From the NCBI RefSeq assembly GCF_000687475.1, contig NC_057319.1, positions 2,480,001 to 2,544,000 on the forward strand: a stretch of DNA of 64,000 bases, in the 5' to 3' direction. The DNA is from Ustilaginoidea virens. Its lineage: Eukaryota; Ascomycota; Sordariomycetes; Hypocreales; Clavicipitaceae. Within the stretch, counting starts at the first letter, position 1; every line of letters starts with the position of its first letter. Positions 21,961 to 32,400 of the stretch are shown piece after piece. Position numbers and translations under genes: made by a program. The notes beneath the pieces are model-generated. The model saw only the letters and a program-made list of their open reading frames with translations, searched no databases and was not told the DNA's origin.

Positions 21961-22090
21961 TAGGTACCTAGGTACCTAAGATTTCCCCGCAGCCAAGGAG
22001 TTCTCATCCATCAAGTACATGGGTAGGTACCAGGCTACAAGGTAGATGCGTGCTGGAACCTACCAAAACAGGTAGGTACTCTACCTTACC
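21961..22090. repeat. Palindromic TAGGTACCTAGGTACCTA island
   Basis: An 18-bp perfect palindrome at 21961-21978 is followed by further GGTAGGTACC, CCTACC and GGTAGGTACTCTACC strings up to 22090. It could form a hairpin or cruciform. Confidence 0.85.
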
Positions 22091-22150
22091 CAAGGGTCAA
22101 CTTGCTTCAAGCAAGTTCATAGGGCTTCTACAAGCTTGAGGCCTTGGCAC

Positions 22151-22200
22151 TGACAAAGGCATTATACGAGACGGCTGACAAAGGCATTATACGAGACGGC
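22151..22200. repeat. Perfect tandem duplication of a 25-mer
   Basis: The unit TGACAAAGGCATTATACGAG plus ACGGC occurs twice head to tail without a mismatch. The absence of divergence suggests a recent duplication or selection. Confidence 0.95.
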
Positions 22201-22345
22201 AGACACAGAGGCAGACAAGGCGCCGGCGGGATAATCATGTAATTACGGAGTACGGTGATGTCGGAAGAAAAAACAATTCTCTTTGGGTGGTGGCGTGGTG
22301 ATTAAGTCCGAGGGAGAGAGAAGTGAAGGCGACCAGCAGGGCGCA

Positions 22346-22407
22346 TCAATGACCAGTGACCATGACCAAATGACCAGCGACCAATGACCAATGACTAATG
22401 ACCAATG
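22346..22407. repeat. Imperfect (ATGACCA)n array
   Basis: About eight units of the form (C/A)AATGACCA / GTGACCA with substitutions. It lies in the distal WOPR upstream region. Confidence 0.8.
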
Positions 22408-23639
22408 CTCGAGGAGGCGAGGGGGGTGTGGTCTGATGGAAAGAAACATGCCCTTTCTAACCGACAAGCACGCTGCGAGCGGGAAGCTCGGCGCTGGCCC
22501 CAGCCCTTATCCGCTGTAACTCGGGCTTTTAAGCATGAATTTAAGCGTTGCAAGCCACTAGGCTTGGCACGAGAGGCGCCACCGAAATCACTCCCAGCCA
22601 GAGCCTAGCACGGTGCCTGTGAAACCAGGCGTGCAGGTGACGGGCAGGAGGCAGTGGCAGGCAGGTGGCTGTGCGGACATGGCAAGGGCTCAACGGTCTT
22701 TTTCTCTCCTTGCCCTCCCTCTTTCGCCATCTCTGGCCCCCAGTTCCAGAGCCCCGAGTCCCGTCCACCTACTACTACTGGACTGGACGCCTTGATGAGC
22801 CAGTCCTCTGCGCGTCAACAGGATGGGGCTGGACTTTGACGACTTGGTGTCGAGTCGCAGGACGTGGCATGCATGGGCCTCGGGAGCAATCAGAGCCACC
22901 AAAGCAACCCCCCCCCCTTCCTCCCCCCCAACCACCCCCTAGCAGTTAAGCAGTCCGATAAAGATTGAAGCGGGGGGGGCGATGAAAAAGCTTGGCGCTG
23001 CCGAGATGCCGTCTGAACCGACTTGGCGGCTTGGTGGCTTGGTGGCTTGGCGGGCTGGAGGGGTACCGGCGTACCAGAACGAGTCTGCGGCGACCTCGTA
23101 GGGCGTGGCGCTGGGGATTGGTGGTACATGCGGACTCCGGAGTAACAACATGCTGCTTGGGGCGGTCGCGCGACACGGGATCAAAGAGGAATGCCCCGGC
23201 GGCGAGCCCCGCTTGTTTCAACCGACCGCGATACTTGATTGTAAAGCCGTTGCAATCGGTGTCGACGGCCCCAAAGTACAAGTAAAAAATAAAAAAAAAA
23301 TAAAAAAAAAAGGGAAAAAGAAAAAGAAAAGAGAAGCACCCGTGGCAGCCCCCAGCCTGCAACATACTCCCGCGCGCGTTATCCCGTGCATTAACCGCGC
23401 GTCTTTTCTCCCGCAGATCCCCCGGCCCCAACGAGGTGGCTGCTCCCTCGGTCAGAAACGGCTGGGCAGTTTTTCTTTGAATAAGGGGGAGGGGGAGTGT
23501 GTTGTGCTGTTGCCGATGCATCCGTCTGGTTGCGCCCCGGGGGTGGGGTGGGGGGGGGGGAGGGGCCGCTGGCCAATGGCCTGCGCCAGGGCCGTTCCCC
23601 AGATTGCAGCGGCCATGAAATGACGTGTCGCAGCGTTTC

Positions 23640-23664
23640 GAAAGAAAGAAAGAAAGAAAGAAAG
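23640..23664. repeat. (GAAA)n microsatellite
   Basis: Six perfect copies of GAAA following a CGAAA string. Confidence 0.9.
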
Positions 23665-23979
23665 AGGGGAATGTGCAGTAGAAGCAAGCCTGTCACGTCT
23701 TTTTCTTCTTGCCAGTTTTGCAGGGGAAAAAAGGGAAAAATTGCTCTCCGCCGAGACTTGTTGCGGCATCAGGGTCGTCCGCCTGGCGCCCCCTGCCCAG
23801 GCACGTACTGTAACCAGGCACTGAGCGAGCACTGACGGTAATTGATTGATGCTTTAGGTACACGTCGCGACATGACGGGCTGCCGTGGATGATTGGCTGC
23901 GGCCATCTTGGCCCTAATTGTAGCAAATCAACGGCCTGGTAGCGTCTGGTCTGCTCTGGCTCGTCCAGTCAGCAGCTAA

Positions 23980-24046
23980 CAGGTACCAACTTATACCTAC
24001 ATGTACCTAGGTACCTACCTACCTTACCTAAGGTACCTAGGTAACC
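23980..24046. repeat. Palindromic TACCTAGGTA island
   Basis: Contains TACCTAGGTA at 24004-24013 and a long near-palindrome TTACCTAAGGTACCTAGG at 24025-24042, with flanking ACCTACCTACC strings. It is the densest island of this type in the window. Confidence 0.85.
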
Positions 24047-24198
24047 TTGTGTTGCTCGAGATGATGATGCCCCCTCCAACGAGCACGCTCCACCGGCCAG
24101 AGCTTTGCTCCCAAAAGAAAGCTCGAGGCGAACAGCGGCCAGGCAAAGCCCGCGCAATGCCTATTTTCGCCCAACACAGCGAGAGCGGCTTGCTTGCC

Positions 24199-24241
24199 CA
24201 CGGCACGGCACGGCACGGCACGGCACGGCACGGCACGGCAC
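24199..24241. repeat. (CACGG)n pentanucleotide repeat
   Basis: More than eight perfect copies of CACGG/GGCAC. Confidence 0.95.
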
Positions 24242-24706
24242 GACACTGCTGCTCACGAGCCGGCGCGGAACACGCCCCGTTCGGCTGGACGGGTGTAGGG
24301 GCAGAGCTGAGATGGATGGATGAATGGATGAATGGATGCGCTGGGCGCCCAACGGCGCAGCAGGATGGGCGGGAAATAAAAGGAACAGCGAGGCAAGCGC
24401 AGCAAGCGCAGCAAGCGGCATCGACACGCTGCGGCCAGGTAGGACATGCTTGCATACATACGTGCTGTCGCGTCCCCCATCCTCGCAAGGCGGCTCGGAA
24501 TATAGACCCCAGGCCTCTCTTTGCAGCCTCAACATGGCCTTGCCATCACGTACGCTTGTTACACACGCAGGTGCGCGCGTCACCAGCTTCTGCAATGGTC
24601 GCATGCGATCCCCGACGAATGCGACCATCCCCATCCCCGCTCGCCTGGACCTTTTCTCCATCCATCTCTTGTGCCTTGCGTTGTTGCACAGCTCACGGCG
24701 ATGCCG

Positions 24707-24708
<2 letters not shown>

Positions 24709-24738
<30 letters not shown>
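24709..24738. repeat. (AG)15 dinucleotide repeat
   Basis: Fifteen perfect AG dinucleotides, about 0.4 kb beyond the 3' end of the AsnRS gene. Confidence 0.95.
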
Positions 24739-24739
<1 letters not shown>

Positions 24740-25117
24740 AAATGAGGCGAGCGACCAAATGCCCAACCGGTCCGGTCGTCCATTCGGAAGCTCTACCGCT
24801 CCCCCAGTCAAACCTTACAACTAGTCCCTCCGTAGTAGCCGAGAGTGACGATGCAGGTTCCATCCCAGTTCCCATCCCAACACGGCCGGTCCCGTGGTCC
24901 GCCGTAAACTGCATGTATCGTACAAAACCATCGCGTTTACGGCAGGAACGACCTGTCCCGTTCCAATATGGCATCCCTGCCGTGTGCCATGAGCTTCGGC
25001 AAGACTCTCGGGGCCTCACGATTCTCGGCCCGCCCGCCTCTCTCGCCTGGATGACGGTTCAAAGCCACCATGCACCCGGGTTGAGCCGGAGGGGGGGTTG
25101 CAATCGAGCAGTCATGA

Positions 25118-26923
25118 TTAGCAGTCGCAACGCTGATAGTGACGCGGAAATGCCACCACATCGCGGATATTGGCAACCCCCGTCAAGTAGCTTAGGAGAC
25201 GATCGAAGCCCATGCCAAAGCCTCCGTGCGGTGGACATCCCCATCGCCTCAGATCTAGATACCAGCCCATGCCGCTGCTTCTGTCTTGCTTGTTGCGAGG
25301 CACCTCTAATCCGTGTAACCGCATATTCTTCTCCAGCTCGGGCAAGCGATTCTCGCGCATGGAACCTCCGGCGAGCTCTCCAAGGTCCGGGACCAAAAGG
25401 TCAAAGCAATCGACAGTCTCTCCCTGTGGCGGGCAAGTTGCGGAGCGCAGCATGTAAAAGGCTTTGATCTCGCGAGGATACTGCGTGACGAATACCGGAA
25501 CGTGGGCATCAGCAGCCGCGTCGTAGCCCACCTCCCTGGCCAGGTATTTCTCGTGCTCCGACTGAAGGCTGGATCCCCACAGAGGTTTGTGCTCAAACTG
25601 TTCAGACACCAGCTGAAGACGCTCAATGGCCTCGGTGTAGCTTATTCTCGGCCATCTCCTGGCGGAAGCAAGACCACGCCATCGCCTCTGCAGTTCGTCT
25701 GCTGCGACCAGGTCAGCAAAGGCCAGTTTTTCAGCCGGATCCCGAGAGTCGGCTCTGTTTCGCTCAAGCTCGTTGGCTGCGTGGAGCTCTTTCAGGCCTC
25801 GCACCAGCTTCATGAGCATCTTTTGAATGAGATCCATGACCTCATCCATGTCCTTTACAAAGCTCATTTCGGCTTCAAGCATGTAGAACTCACTCAGGTG
25901 CCGAGACGTGTCGCTTTTCTCAGCTCTAAAGGTGGGGGAGAGGGTCCAGACATTTCCAAGCGACTGGGCTAATGCTTCGAGATGAAGCTGCGTCGAGACA
26001 GTGAGGTATTTAGCGTGTCTGAAGAATTCGGCGCCGGAGCCGACCTTGACCGTGAAGGCTTCTCCTGCCCCTTCGCAATCAGAGGACGTGATGATTGGGG
26101 GATGCGTCTGCTGAAATTTTTCCCCCGAGAAGAAGTTGCCAAGCACAGAAGCAGCCTCGGATCGTAGGCGCAACAGGGTTGAATTGAGCGGTGTTCGGCA
26201 ACGCAAGTGCGAAATGTGCCGCAAGCTCTCTGGCGTCTGATATTTGTTCTGGATTGGATATGTCTGTGGACGCACGCAGAAAGGGTCAGTCCGTGTCCGC
26301 ATCACCAAGAGTCAATGTCCATCAGAGTCTACTTACTTGAGGGTCAGAGGCCCCAAGAATTTCAACCTCGTCAACCTGCAGCTCATGCGTCGTTTGAGAG
26401 GCGTCAACGTCTTGTCCCACACCAGCAAGCTCAGGTGTGGCCTGGTTCTGGCGGGAGAGGTCTTCTGAGGCAAGAAATGTCTTTGTGCTGGACAATTTCC
26501 TGTCGCCTGTGTTGCACCACGTTCCCGTCAAACGAACGGCAGCGCCGGGTCGCATACTTGACAGGAGTCAGCAAGAGTCGGCGCCGTGGATGAGGGATGA
26601 GGGATGAGGGATGAGGAATGCAGCACCTACTCTGCCGCGAGAGCCTTGCCGACGACAGCCTGTATAGGACGCATGTTTGTTCCGTCTGCAATGTCCACAA
26701 AGCGAACCTCGGAGCTCTTGCGTACAGATCGAATCCACCCACATACTCGGACGTTTGGAACATTGGTTTCGGGCAACCATCTCTTGAGGTCGGCTATGGT
26801 TTTTATAGACGGCTGCGACCTCCCATCAGCAACTCTGGCAGAGTAGCACCTTTTGCGCCAGTTGGAGGCAAAACAGGCTCGGTAATGGCTTGGCGTTGAA
26901 GATGTGAGAGTCGGCCTCGCCAT
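25118..26923 (-). CDS. Asparaginyl-tRNA synthetase, mitochondrial (Slm5-like)
   Basis: A class II synthetase that charges mitochondrial tRNA-Asn with asparagine. Exons 26923-26631, 26556-26337 and 26263-25118 give 552 aa; donors are GTAGGT and GTAAGT, acceptors AAG and CAG, with CTGAC branches. The N terminus (MARPTLTSSTPSHYRACFA, then KRCYSARVA) is Arg/Ser-rich with no acids, a typical matrix presequence. An OB-fold anticodon-binding domain follows (NVRVCGWIRSVRKS, VRLTGTW). The catalytic core starts at the third exon (YPIQNKYQTPESLR) and shows motif 2 in FRAEKSDTSRHLSEFYMLEA and motif 3 in GFGMGFDRLLSYLTG. The start is chosen at the presequence; an upstream in-frame start would add 93 unlikely residues. 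Intron 1 carries a GGATGAG tandem repeat. The stop directly borders the long WOPR upstream region. Confidence 0.93.
26587..26620. repeat. (GGATGAG)n heptamer repeat inside AsnRS intron 1
   Basis: Four to five near-perfect heptamers on the plus strand, lying between branch site and donor of the 74-bp first intron, where copy-number change would alter intron length. Confidence 0.85.
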
Positions 26924-27506
26924 GTTCGCATTTGGCCTGTAGAGGACGGACTGGCCGTAGGCTGAGCGGGACAGCCCAATCTCTCGTCTTTGCCCTCTGT
27001 GTTGCGTCGTGCCTTGTGATGTCGATGTTTTCAATGCCACTTTGTGTTTGAGTCGGAGGTCGCGCGACACAATAGACGGGACAGCAACATGTAGAGAAGC
27101 ATTACAACATTGAAAACGGATTCTGGTTCTGAAGGGGGAAGGGTGGAGCTGGGATCCAGAACGCGAACCAATTAAATTGTCGGCATAACCTACCAGCAGC
27201 ACCAGTTACTGTAGGTTCCTGAGCGAACAGTACGGACAGAGTACAGCACAGGTCCCAACGACGCATTTCAGTTACAATCCATGGGTATGTACTTGGCCTC
27301 TCGCGACGCTACTTCAGGACTGTAGGTCCTTATGGTCACTCCACGGAGCCGTACGGATACGGACAATGGGTGGTATGAAAGTGTTACATATAGCCTTCTG
27401 GGCATGAAAAAGACGCCAGCAACTTTACACGTAGATAACTGGCATGTAGACAGGCCTAGCCTCTGAACTTGGGCGCAGCATGCAGGCATAATGTTAGGTA
27501 CAGACC

Positions 27507-27550
27507 AGGTAGGTATCTAAGATAATAGGTACGGTAGGTACCTAAGGTAG
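27507..27550. repeat. GGTAGGTACCTAAGG-type palindromic island
   Basis: AGGTAGGTATCTAAG, TAGGTACGG and TAGGTACCTAAGG strings overlap here, about 0.6 kb upstream of the AsnRS start. Confidence 0.75.
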
Positions 27551-27880
27551 AGTGTCCCATGAACTACGGGACTGTCACATGACCTTACCTATATAGGCGC
27601 TCCACCATCACATATCCTAGCTTAGCTCCATCAACTCTGCGCCTCGAATGACTTAGGTACCTTTCGAGTAAAGGTTCCTCCCGTACGGAGTACGGAGTGC
27701 CGACTGCAGGAATTGTCTGTAGGGTAATGAACGATAGGAAGGTACCTAATAAAAGATACCTGGCTACAAGGCAGTTACAAGATCTGCTCATAAAAAAAAA
27801 CAAAAAAACAAATTGCCTTGCAAACTTTTTATTATTAGCCATTTAATCTGCAATATATATAAATATATATATATATGTAT

Positions 27881-27882
27881 AT

Positions 27883-27977
<95 letters not shown>

Positions 27978-27979
27978 TT
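27881..27979. repeat. (ATTT)n microsatellite, 99 bp
   Basis: Nearly 25 perfect ATTT units, the longest simple repeat in the window, preceded by a (TA)n-rich stretch from 27852. Its perfection implies recent expansion; length in the assembly may be inexact. Confidence 0.97.
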
Positions 27980-28869
27980 GTTTAAATTCAAGTGGACTTG
28001 ATTTATCTCGTAGTATTATCCGACGGCTTCACCCATACAGACTGAAAACTTGCATGTGCCAATCAATGTATAAGTCAAGTTCCCTTAGTCGCGACCCAAG
28101 TTCCTTGCCAACTTTTTTGATCAGCAGATGCAGAATCGGTTCGGTTCGTTCCTTCCCATTAGGGACGCCTCGATCCCGCTCGCCTGCCTGTCCGTCTATT
28201 TGCTGTTCATTTCGACCTCGTGAATCAGTGTAATTTCAAAACCCCAGTTGTTTTGTTTCACTTCTCGTCCATATTGTCACGTCACGCTTGCGGTGCAGAC
28301 TGGACTCTTCCTGGCGGCTGCGAGAGTCTCGACAAGTCCTTGTGCCTCGTGGCCAGGCAACTTATGTACCATCCCGGGGTGCCCGCTTCCTGGCTTCGTC
28401 TTTCCTCTTCCCACGAGTTCAGACCTGTCTCAGATCATTGCTCGAGTCGGTCACCGTCTCGCCTTCGCACTAAACGCTAGTCTGCTGATTATGGCAATTC
28501 CTGGTCGCCCTTTCGGCGCCGAACTTGCATACAAACGGACGGATCGAAATGTCTCCACGTACCCGCACCGCAACCTCTGCAGCCGTGCGTGGCTGGCGGA
28601 CCCTTGGTGCTAGCCACCCTGTCGGTCAAAGGCAAGGAGGACGTACCACAGATCGGACTGGCAGCCTCGCCGCAGCTCACTGATCTCAGCAAAGCCTCCA
28701 GTTGGGGCCTGGGCATCGCGCCTTGCCTTGCCTCTGGGTGCTCCCATTCTGCTGGCTTGCATGTCCTGTTTGCGATCTGGACGCCGCTTTACCAGAAAAG
28801 CAAAGGGCGAAATGACGCTGTTCTCCTTGGGGGTTCATGACCTTGGATCCCCTGGGCTCTGTCTAGGAT

Positions 28870-28898
28870 CCCGAGTCCCGAGTCCCGAGTCCCGAGTC
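28870..28898. repeat. (CCCGAGT)n heptamer repeat
   Basis: Four copies of CCCGAGT, followed by diverged CCTGACT units up to about 28923. Confidence 0.9.
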
Positions 28899-29100
28899 CT
28901 GACTCTCCTGACTCCTGACTCCCAAGCCCCTTGGGAGGATTTATTTTTTATTTTGTTTATGGCACAGAGCTCTCCCACACTATCAAGCACGCAACCCCTC
29001 GCCGTCCCGCCAGTTCTGGACTGGACTTGGACGGAAGTTGGGTGACCTCTCGCCCGCTCCTTGTGCATGTTTGTTCAAGTCTTGTATGCGAGACACGACG

Positions 29101-29120
29101 CCCCCCCCCCCCCCCCCCCC
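29101..29120. repeat. C20 homopolymer
   Basis: Twenty consecutive C after ACACGACG; the complement is a G20 tract. About 0.5 kb upstream of the PARG-like start. Confidence 0.95.
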
Positions 29121-29442
29121 ACCTTTTTGAAGTTGAAACCGGGCACAGCAGGCGACAACATTGATGGTGGTTTAAGAAGTAGCGGGAGCCCACACATGAC
29201 GCTGTTCATCGTTGTATGCCCCTGAAACTATATTGTATCTCAGTTCTCGCCACGCCTCCTGTCTTCCTCGCCTGGCCTGTAGATGAATGGACTCGGCGAG
29301 AGGTGATTCAGATCCTGGATATCCCGTTGCACAGGGTTGCCGAAAGCTCTCTCATTGCAATCAGAATACGTACAAGTCTAACGGGTCTGGAGCATGAATG
29401 CCCAGTGTGCGGTCGCCGCGAACAAGGCACTCGAGGAATAGG

Positions 29443-29462
29443 ATATATATATATATATATAT
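29443..29462. repeat. (TA)n tract upstream of the PARG-like gene
   Basis: Ten TA dinucleotides 143-162 bp upstream of the proposed start. It could serve as a TATA-type core promoter element. Confidence 0.85.
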
Positions 29463-29604
29463 CAAGCATCGCGGTTCGTTCATCACAACTGTCGTTAGAC
29501 TCGGATCGTCATACCTTTTCACCTCATTCCGCACATGGCTGGCTTTCCCGCCTCCCAACTCTCGTACCAATTTTACCGACCGGGACGATACTTGGGCTTC
29601 TGCC

Positions 29605-30651
29605 ATGGCTCCAGGACCAAAGTCTAGCCGGGTGAAGCCCTCCGAGGTGGCGGCTGATACGAAGAGGAACTTTATTCCTATGGTCGCAGCCAACTATGGC
29701 GAGATGTTCCCCCCTTATTCCGTCCTCTACAGACAGCCTACAACGCAGCTGGGGATCCAGCGACGGAGCTTGAGCACACGACCTCCCATTTTCCGTGTAG
29801 AAGCAGGAGACCCTGTCATGATTGCAATATCCTGTGCTGCTGCTGACAGCCAAGCCAGTGAAGCCACAGGTGGGCCGCGAGTCAGGATCCCCTTCATCTG
29901 CGCCGCCAACGAGCGTCGGCCAGGAGGTGATTGGGAAACAGGCTGCTCTGGCTATGAGGAGAAGCTTTGCCGCAGGAGCAACCTCTCGGCGACGCTTAGT
30001 TCACCCTGGCCCAACACGCAAGTCATTTCCAACTATCCCATACCATCGACTGGGGGTATCTTGTCTGATGCCGTAGTTGTCTGTCGTGGACCGCATGACG
30101 AGTACGAGAGACTTGAAAAATGGCAAGACTTGCCTGTTGTATCCGTGCCGCCCACGCGATGGCCGAAGCTAAAGGAGAACGGGACCATGTACTCGTTCGC
30201 TGACGAGCGCGACATGATGAAGGACAAGATTCGCGGCGCCCTCAGAATCTGCCTGTACAACAACTACGACAGAGTCGTGGTCGGAGACTTTGGCCTGGGC
30301 AACAGCTGCCGCAACCCACCTCGGGAGGTGGCGGAAATCTGGCGGGATATATTCCTTTTCGACCCTGACCTCCGCGGGCAATTCGCGTACGTTGTGTTTG
30401 CCTTTGAGGACGCTTCGCAAAGCACGACACGCTCCATACGGGACGAGATGGCAAGGAAGGACAAGAGGCGAGACGGCGCTACATGGAGTTTACGGATGCA
30501 TCACGCGGCATCTACGACAACAGGGCGAGGGTTGGCCCCGACTGCCCCAACGGACATGGTTATCTTCCAGGCTGTCTTGGAACCTTTAGAGATTGAGCGA
30601 GTACTCAGAGCACCTGACCCCCGTTACGGACTAGATATGATTACAAGCTAG
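29605..30651 (+). CDS. Microbial-type poly(ADP-ribose) glycohydrolase-like macrodomain protein (TIGR02452/DUF2263-like)
   Basis: Single exon, 348 aa, start at MAPGPKSSRVKPSEVAADTK. The conserved core runs from residue ~68 (GDPVMIAI) to ~300: IPFICAANERRPGGDWETGC, then GYEEKLCRRSNL, SGGILSDAV-type block (YPIPSTGGILSDAVVVCR), PVVSVPPTRWPKL, RDMMKDKIRGALRICLYNNYDRVVVGDFGLGNSCRNPP (cited in parts) and QFAYVVFAFED. This order matches the bacterial/fungal PARG domain, which hydrolyses ribose-ribose bonds in poly(ADP-ribose). The diagnostic loop reads PGGD at 106-109 instead of GGG, and the QEE acidic pair is YEE at 117-119, so both glutamates remain. Catalytic activity is therefore plausible but not certain. 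In-frame sequence upstream of 29605 translates the (TA)n tract and is taken as leader. Confidence 0.78.
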   Translation: MAPGPKSSRVKPSEVAADTKRNFIPMVAANYGEMFPPYSVLYRQPTTQLGIQRRSLSTRPPIFRVEAGDPVMIAISCAAADSQASEATGGPRVRIPFICAANERRPGGDWETGCSGYEEKLCRRSNLSATLSSPWPNTQVISNYPIPSTGGILSDAVVVCRGPHDEYERLEKWQDLPVVSVPPTRWPKLKENGTMYSFADERDMMKDKIRGALRICLYNNYDRVVVGDFGLGNSCRNPPREVAEIWRDIFLFDPDLRGQFAYVVFAFEDASQSTTRSIRDEMARKDKRRDGATWSLRMHHAASTTTGRGLAPTAPTDMVIFQAVLEPLEIERVLRAPDPRYGLDMITS

Positions 30652-31894
30652 GAGCGTCAGCAACCACATCACTGCTGCGGAAGAAGCAGTATGAAATAAA
30701 ACAAAAAAGAGGACAAGAAAAAAAATTGGAGACGTAATGTCTACGGAGGGTACTTCCATTTAGCAGTAATACAGTGTCGGAGTATTGACTCATGTGAGCT
30801 TTCGGAAAGCTCCTTGTTCACTGGGCTTACTCTCTTTTTATCCTTGCACCCCTTTTTCGTCCTGGCCATGACTAAATAAGGAAAGAAAAGAAAAAAAAAA
30901 TCCCTCGGGTCAAATGATTTGGAACCATCAGTCAAGTCTACGCGTTCTACGAAGTAGGGAGTTGGTATATGTTGGCTGACGAATCCATCATGACGAATCC
31001 AGAAGACAACTGAGGCGTGCTAAACTAGCCGTGTGTTGCGCGCCGACTTGGCTTTCGGCCATTTACTCTGCGTTTATGAGCTGGAGGTTCGTCGTTTTCT
31101 CAAAATTCGTCATCCGACCTCCCATTTCCGCATCAAACATCATCTTGATTCAAACCTTGGGCCCCGGAGAATGCTTTCTGTCGTGCAGCAAGCCAGGACG
31201 AGACATGTCATTCCCACCTGAGCCGAGCCATATGAGGAAACCGTTTCGGACTATTATATGGGTTGGTCCTGTGTCGGCGGAGGTTGCCGCACAAATTGAT
31301 GGATCCGATGGATAGCTCGGACTATATGGTGGGCCAGCTGGGCGAACAAGAAGATATGATGACTGTGCAACTTATTAGTCGAGCAGCCAAACCAAGCCAA
31401 GCCGGCTCTACCTGCCATAGTTGGAAGCTTGGCACATTATCAGGGAAGCCCGCACAGCCAAGTACGAGAAACCGAGGGTACTTGATGCCCAATCGTTGCA
31501 AAGGTGTCCATGCCATGAGAGACGGCGTCGGCTGGTCTTGGGATGACTGCAAGGTGATTTGAGTCGTCGCCAGGGGGGTCCCGCGGAAGCTAGTCTCACA
31601 GGAGCCGCCGCTCTTACATATTACCCTTGACGTTGGGGCCGGTTCTAATGTGAGCTGAGACACTGCACCACACGGTGGCACGCACACATACACGCACGCA
31701 CACCCACCTGGAGTGGCCTCACTGGGCTTGAATTTTTTTGATCCAGCTCAATGCCACACTGCCGAACCAGGAGACGGCAACCCGTCGTCGAGCGATGGAT
31801 CTTGCCAATCTTGGCCTCTGTTTTGATGCGTGGCGAGCCGTGCGTGTGGGTGGGAGAAGATGGAATTGGGCAAGCAAACACACGTCTGCGCTGC

Positions 31895-31934
31895 CGAGCG
31901 AGCGAGCGAGCCAACAGGCAGGCAGGCAGGCAGG
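31895..31934. repeat. (GAGC)n and (AGGC)n tetranucleotide repeats
   Basis: Four GAGC units, a CAAC spacer, then nearly five AGGC units. Confidence 0.9.
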
Positions 31935-32221
31935 AGGACTGATGAGCATCTCTTGCAACAAGCACCGATACCTACCTTGGCAGCCCTTTCGCCGTGGCTT
32001 TGGACGGGGCGGATGGCCGCCGAGGGTGGTGCGTCAGCGAGCCGATGCAAAGCAAATATATGCACGTTTTCGGGACCAAATGTCTACTAATGCAGTATAC
32101 CGTCGTTTCTTTTGCCTCGACCATCCTCTTGTCTGTCTTGTCTGTCTTTTCCCGTCTTTTCCCGTCTTTTGGCTTTGTTGGTCCTGTCACTCTGCCGAGT
32201 CCTGATCCGTGACCCAGGCAG

Positions 32222-32259
32222 CATCACATCACATCACATCACATTACATTACATTACAT
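32222..32259. repeat. (ATCAC)n / (ATTAC)n pentamer repeat
   Basis: Four CATCA/ATCAC units pass into three CATTA units, a transition suggesting mutation followed by expansion. Confidence 0.9.
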
Positions 32260-32400
32260 CAACACGGCAGTGACGGTCCCAAACGCGGCCAAGTTCCAAG
32301 CAGCCGGAAAGGCAGATTCGCCGTCTGCCCCAGGACGGTGATGTACGGGTTCTGCTTTTTCCCTGGCCAGCCGTTGCCGCCTCCCCCGTCACGGGTCACA

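Larger units (their letters stand above)
19677..25117. other. Distal part of the 9.5-kb WOPR upstream region
   Basis: No conserved gene is visible up to the AsnRS stop codon at 25118. Contents include a (TTCGAG)n tract near 20245-20270, TACGGAGTA motifs (20517, 22244), (GGGAC)n/(ACTTG)n arrays (21498-21556), palindromic TACCT islands (21961-22090, 23980-24046), a duplicated 25-mer (22151-22200), a (ATGACCA)n cluster (22346-22407), (GAAA)n (23640-23664), (CACGG)n (24199-24241) and (AG)15 (24709-24738). Open frames of 356 aa (20471-21541) and 488 aa (24001-25467) are rich in Cys, Arg, Pro, Ser and His and read straight through the repeats; I treat them as non-coding. Confidence 0.6.
26924..29604. 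other. Intergenic region between AsnRS and the PARG-like gene (divergent)
   Basis: No gene recognised in 2.7 kb. It contains a TACCT island at 27507-27550 and GGTACCT strings to 27770, a TACGGAGTACGGAGTG doublet at 27684-27699, a 99-bp (ATTT)n array at 27881-27979, (CCCGAGT)n at 28870-28898, a C20 run at 29101-29120 and (TA)n at 29443-29462. Frames such as 28248-28613 look like random translation. The middle (27980-28860) is unremarkable unique sequence. Confidence 0.6.

Noticed and set aside
21961..24046. Palindromic islands considered as miniature inverted-repeat transposable elements
   Set aside because: The islands share only short core strings; no common longer body, terminal inverted repeats at fixed spacing, or target-site duplications are apparent.
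24001..25467. 488-aa plus-strand open frame
   Set aside because: It reads through (CACGG)n and (AG)15 arrays, has random-looking composition rich in Arg, Cys, His and Pro, and its end overlaps the AsnRS coding exon antisense. No family motif.
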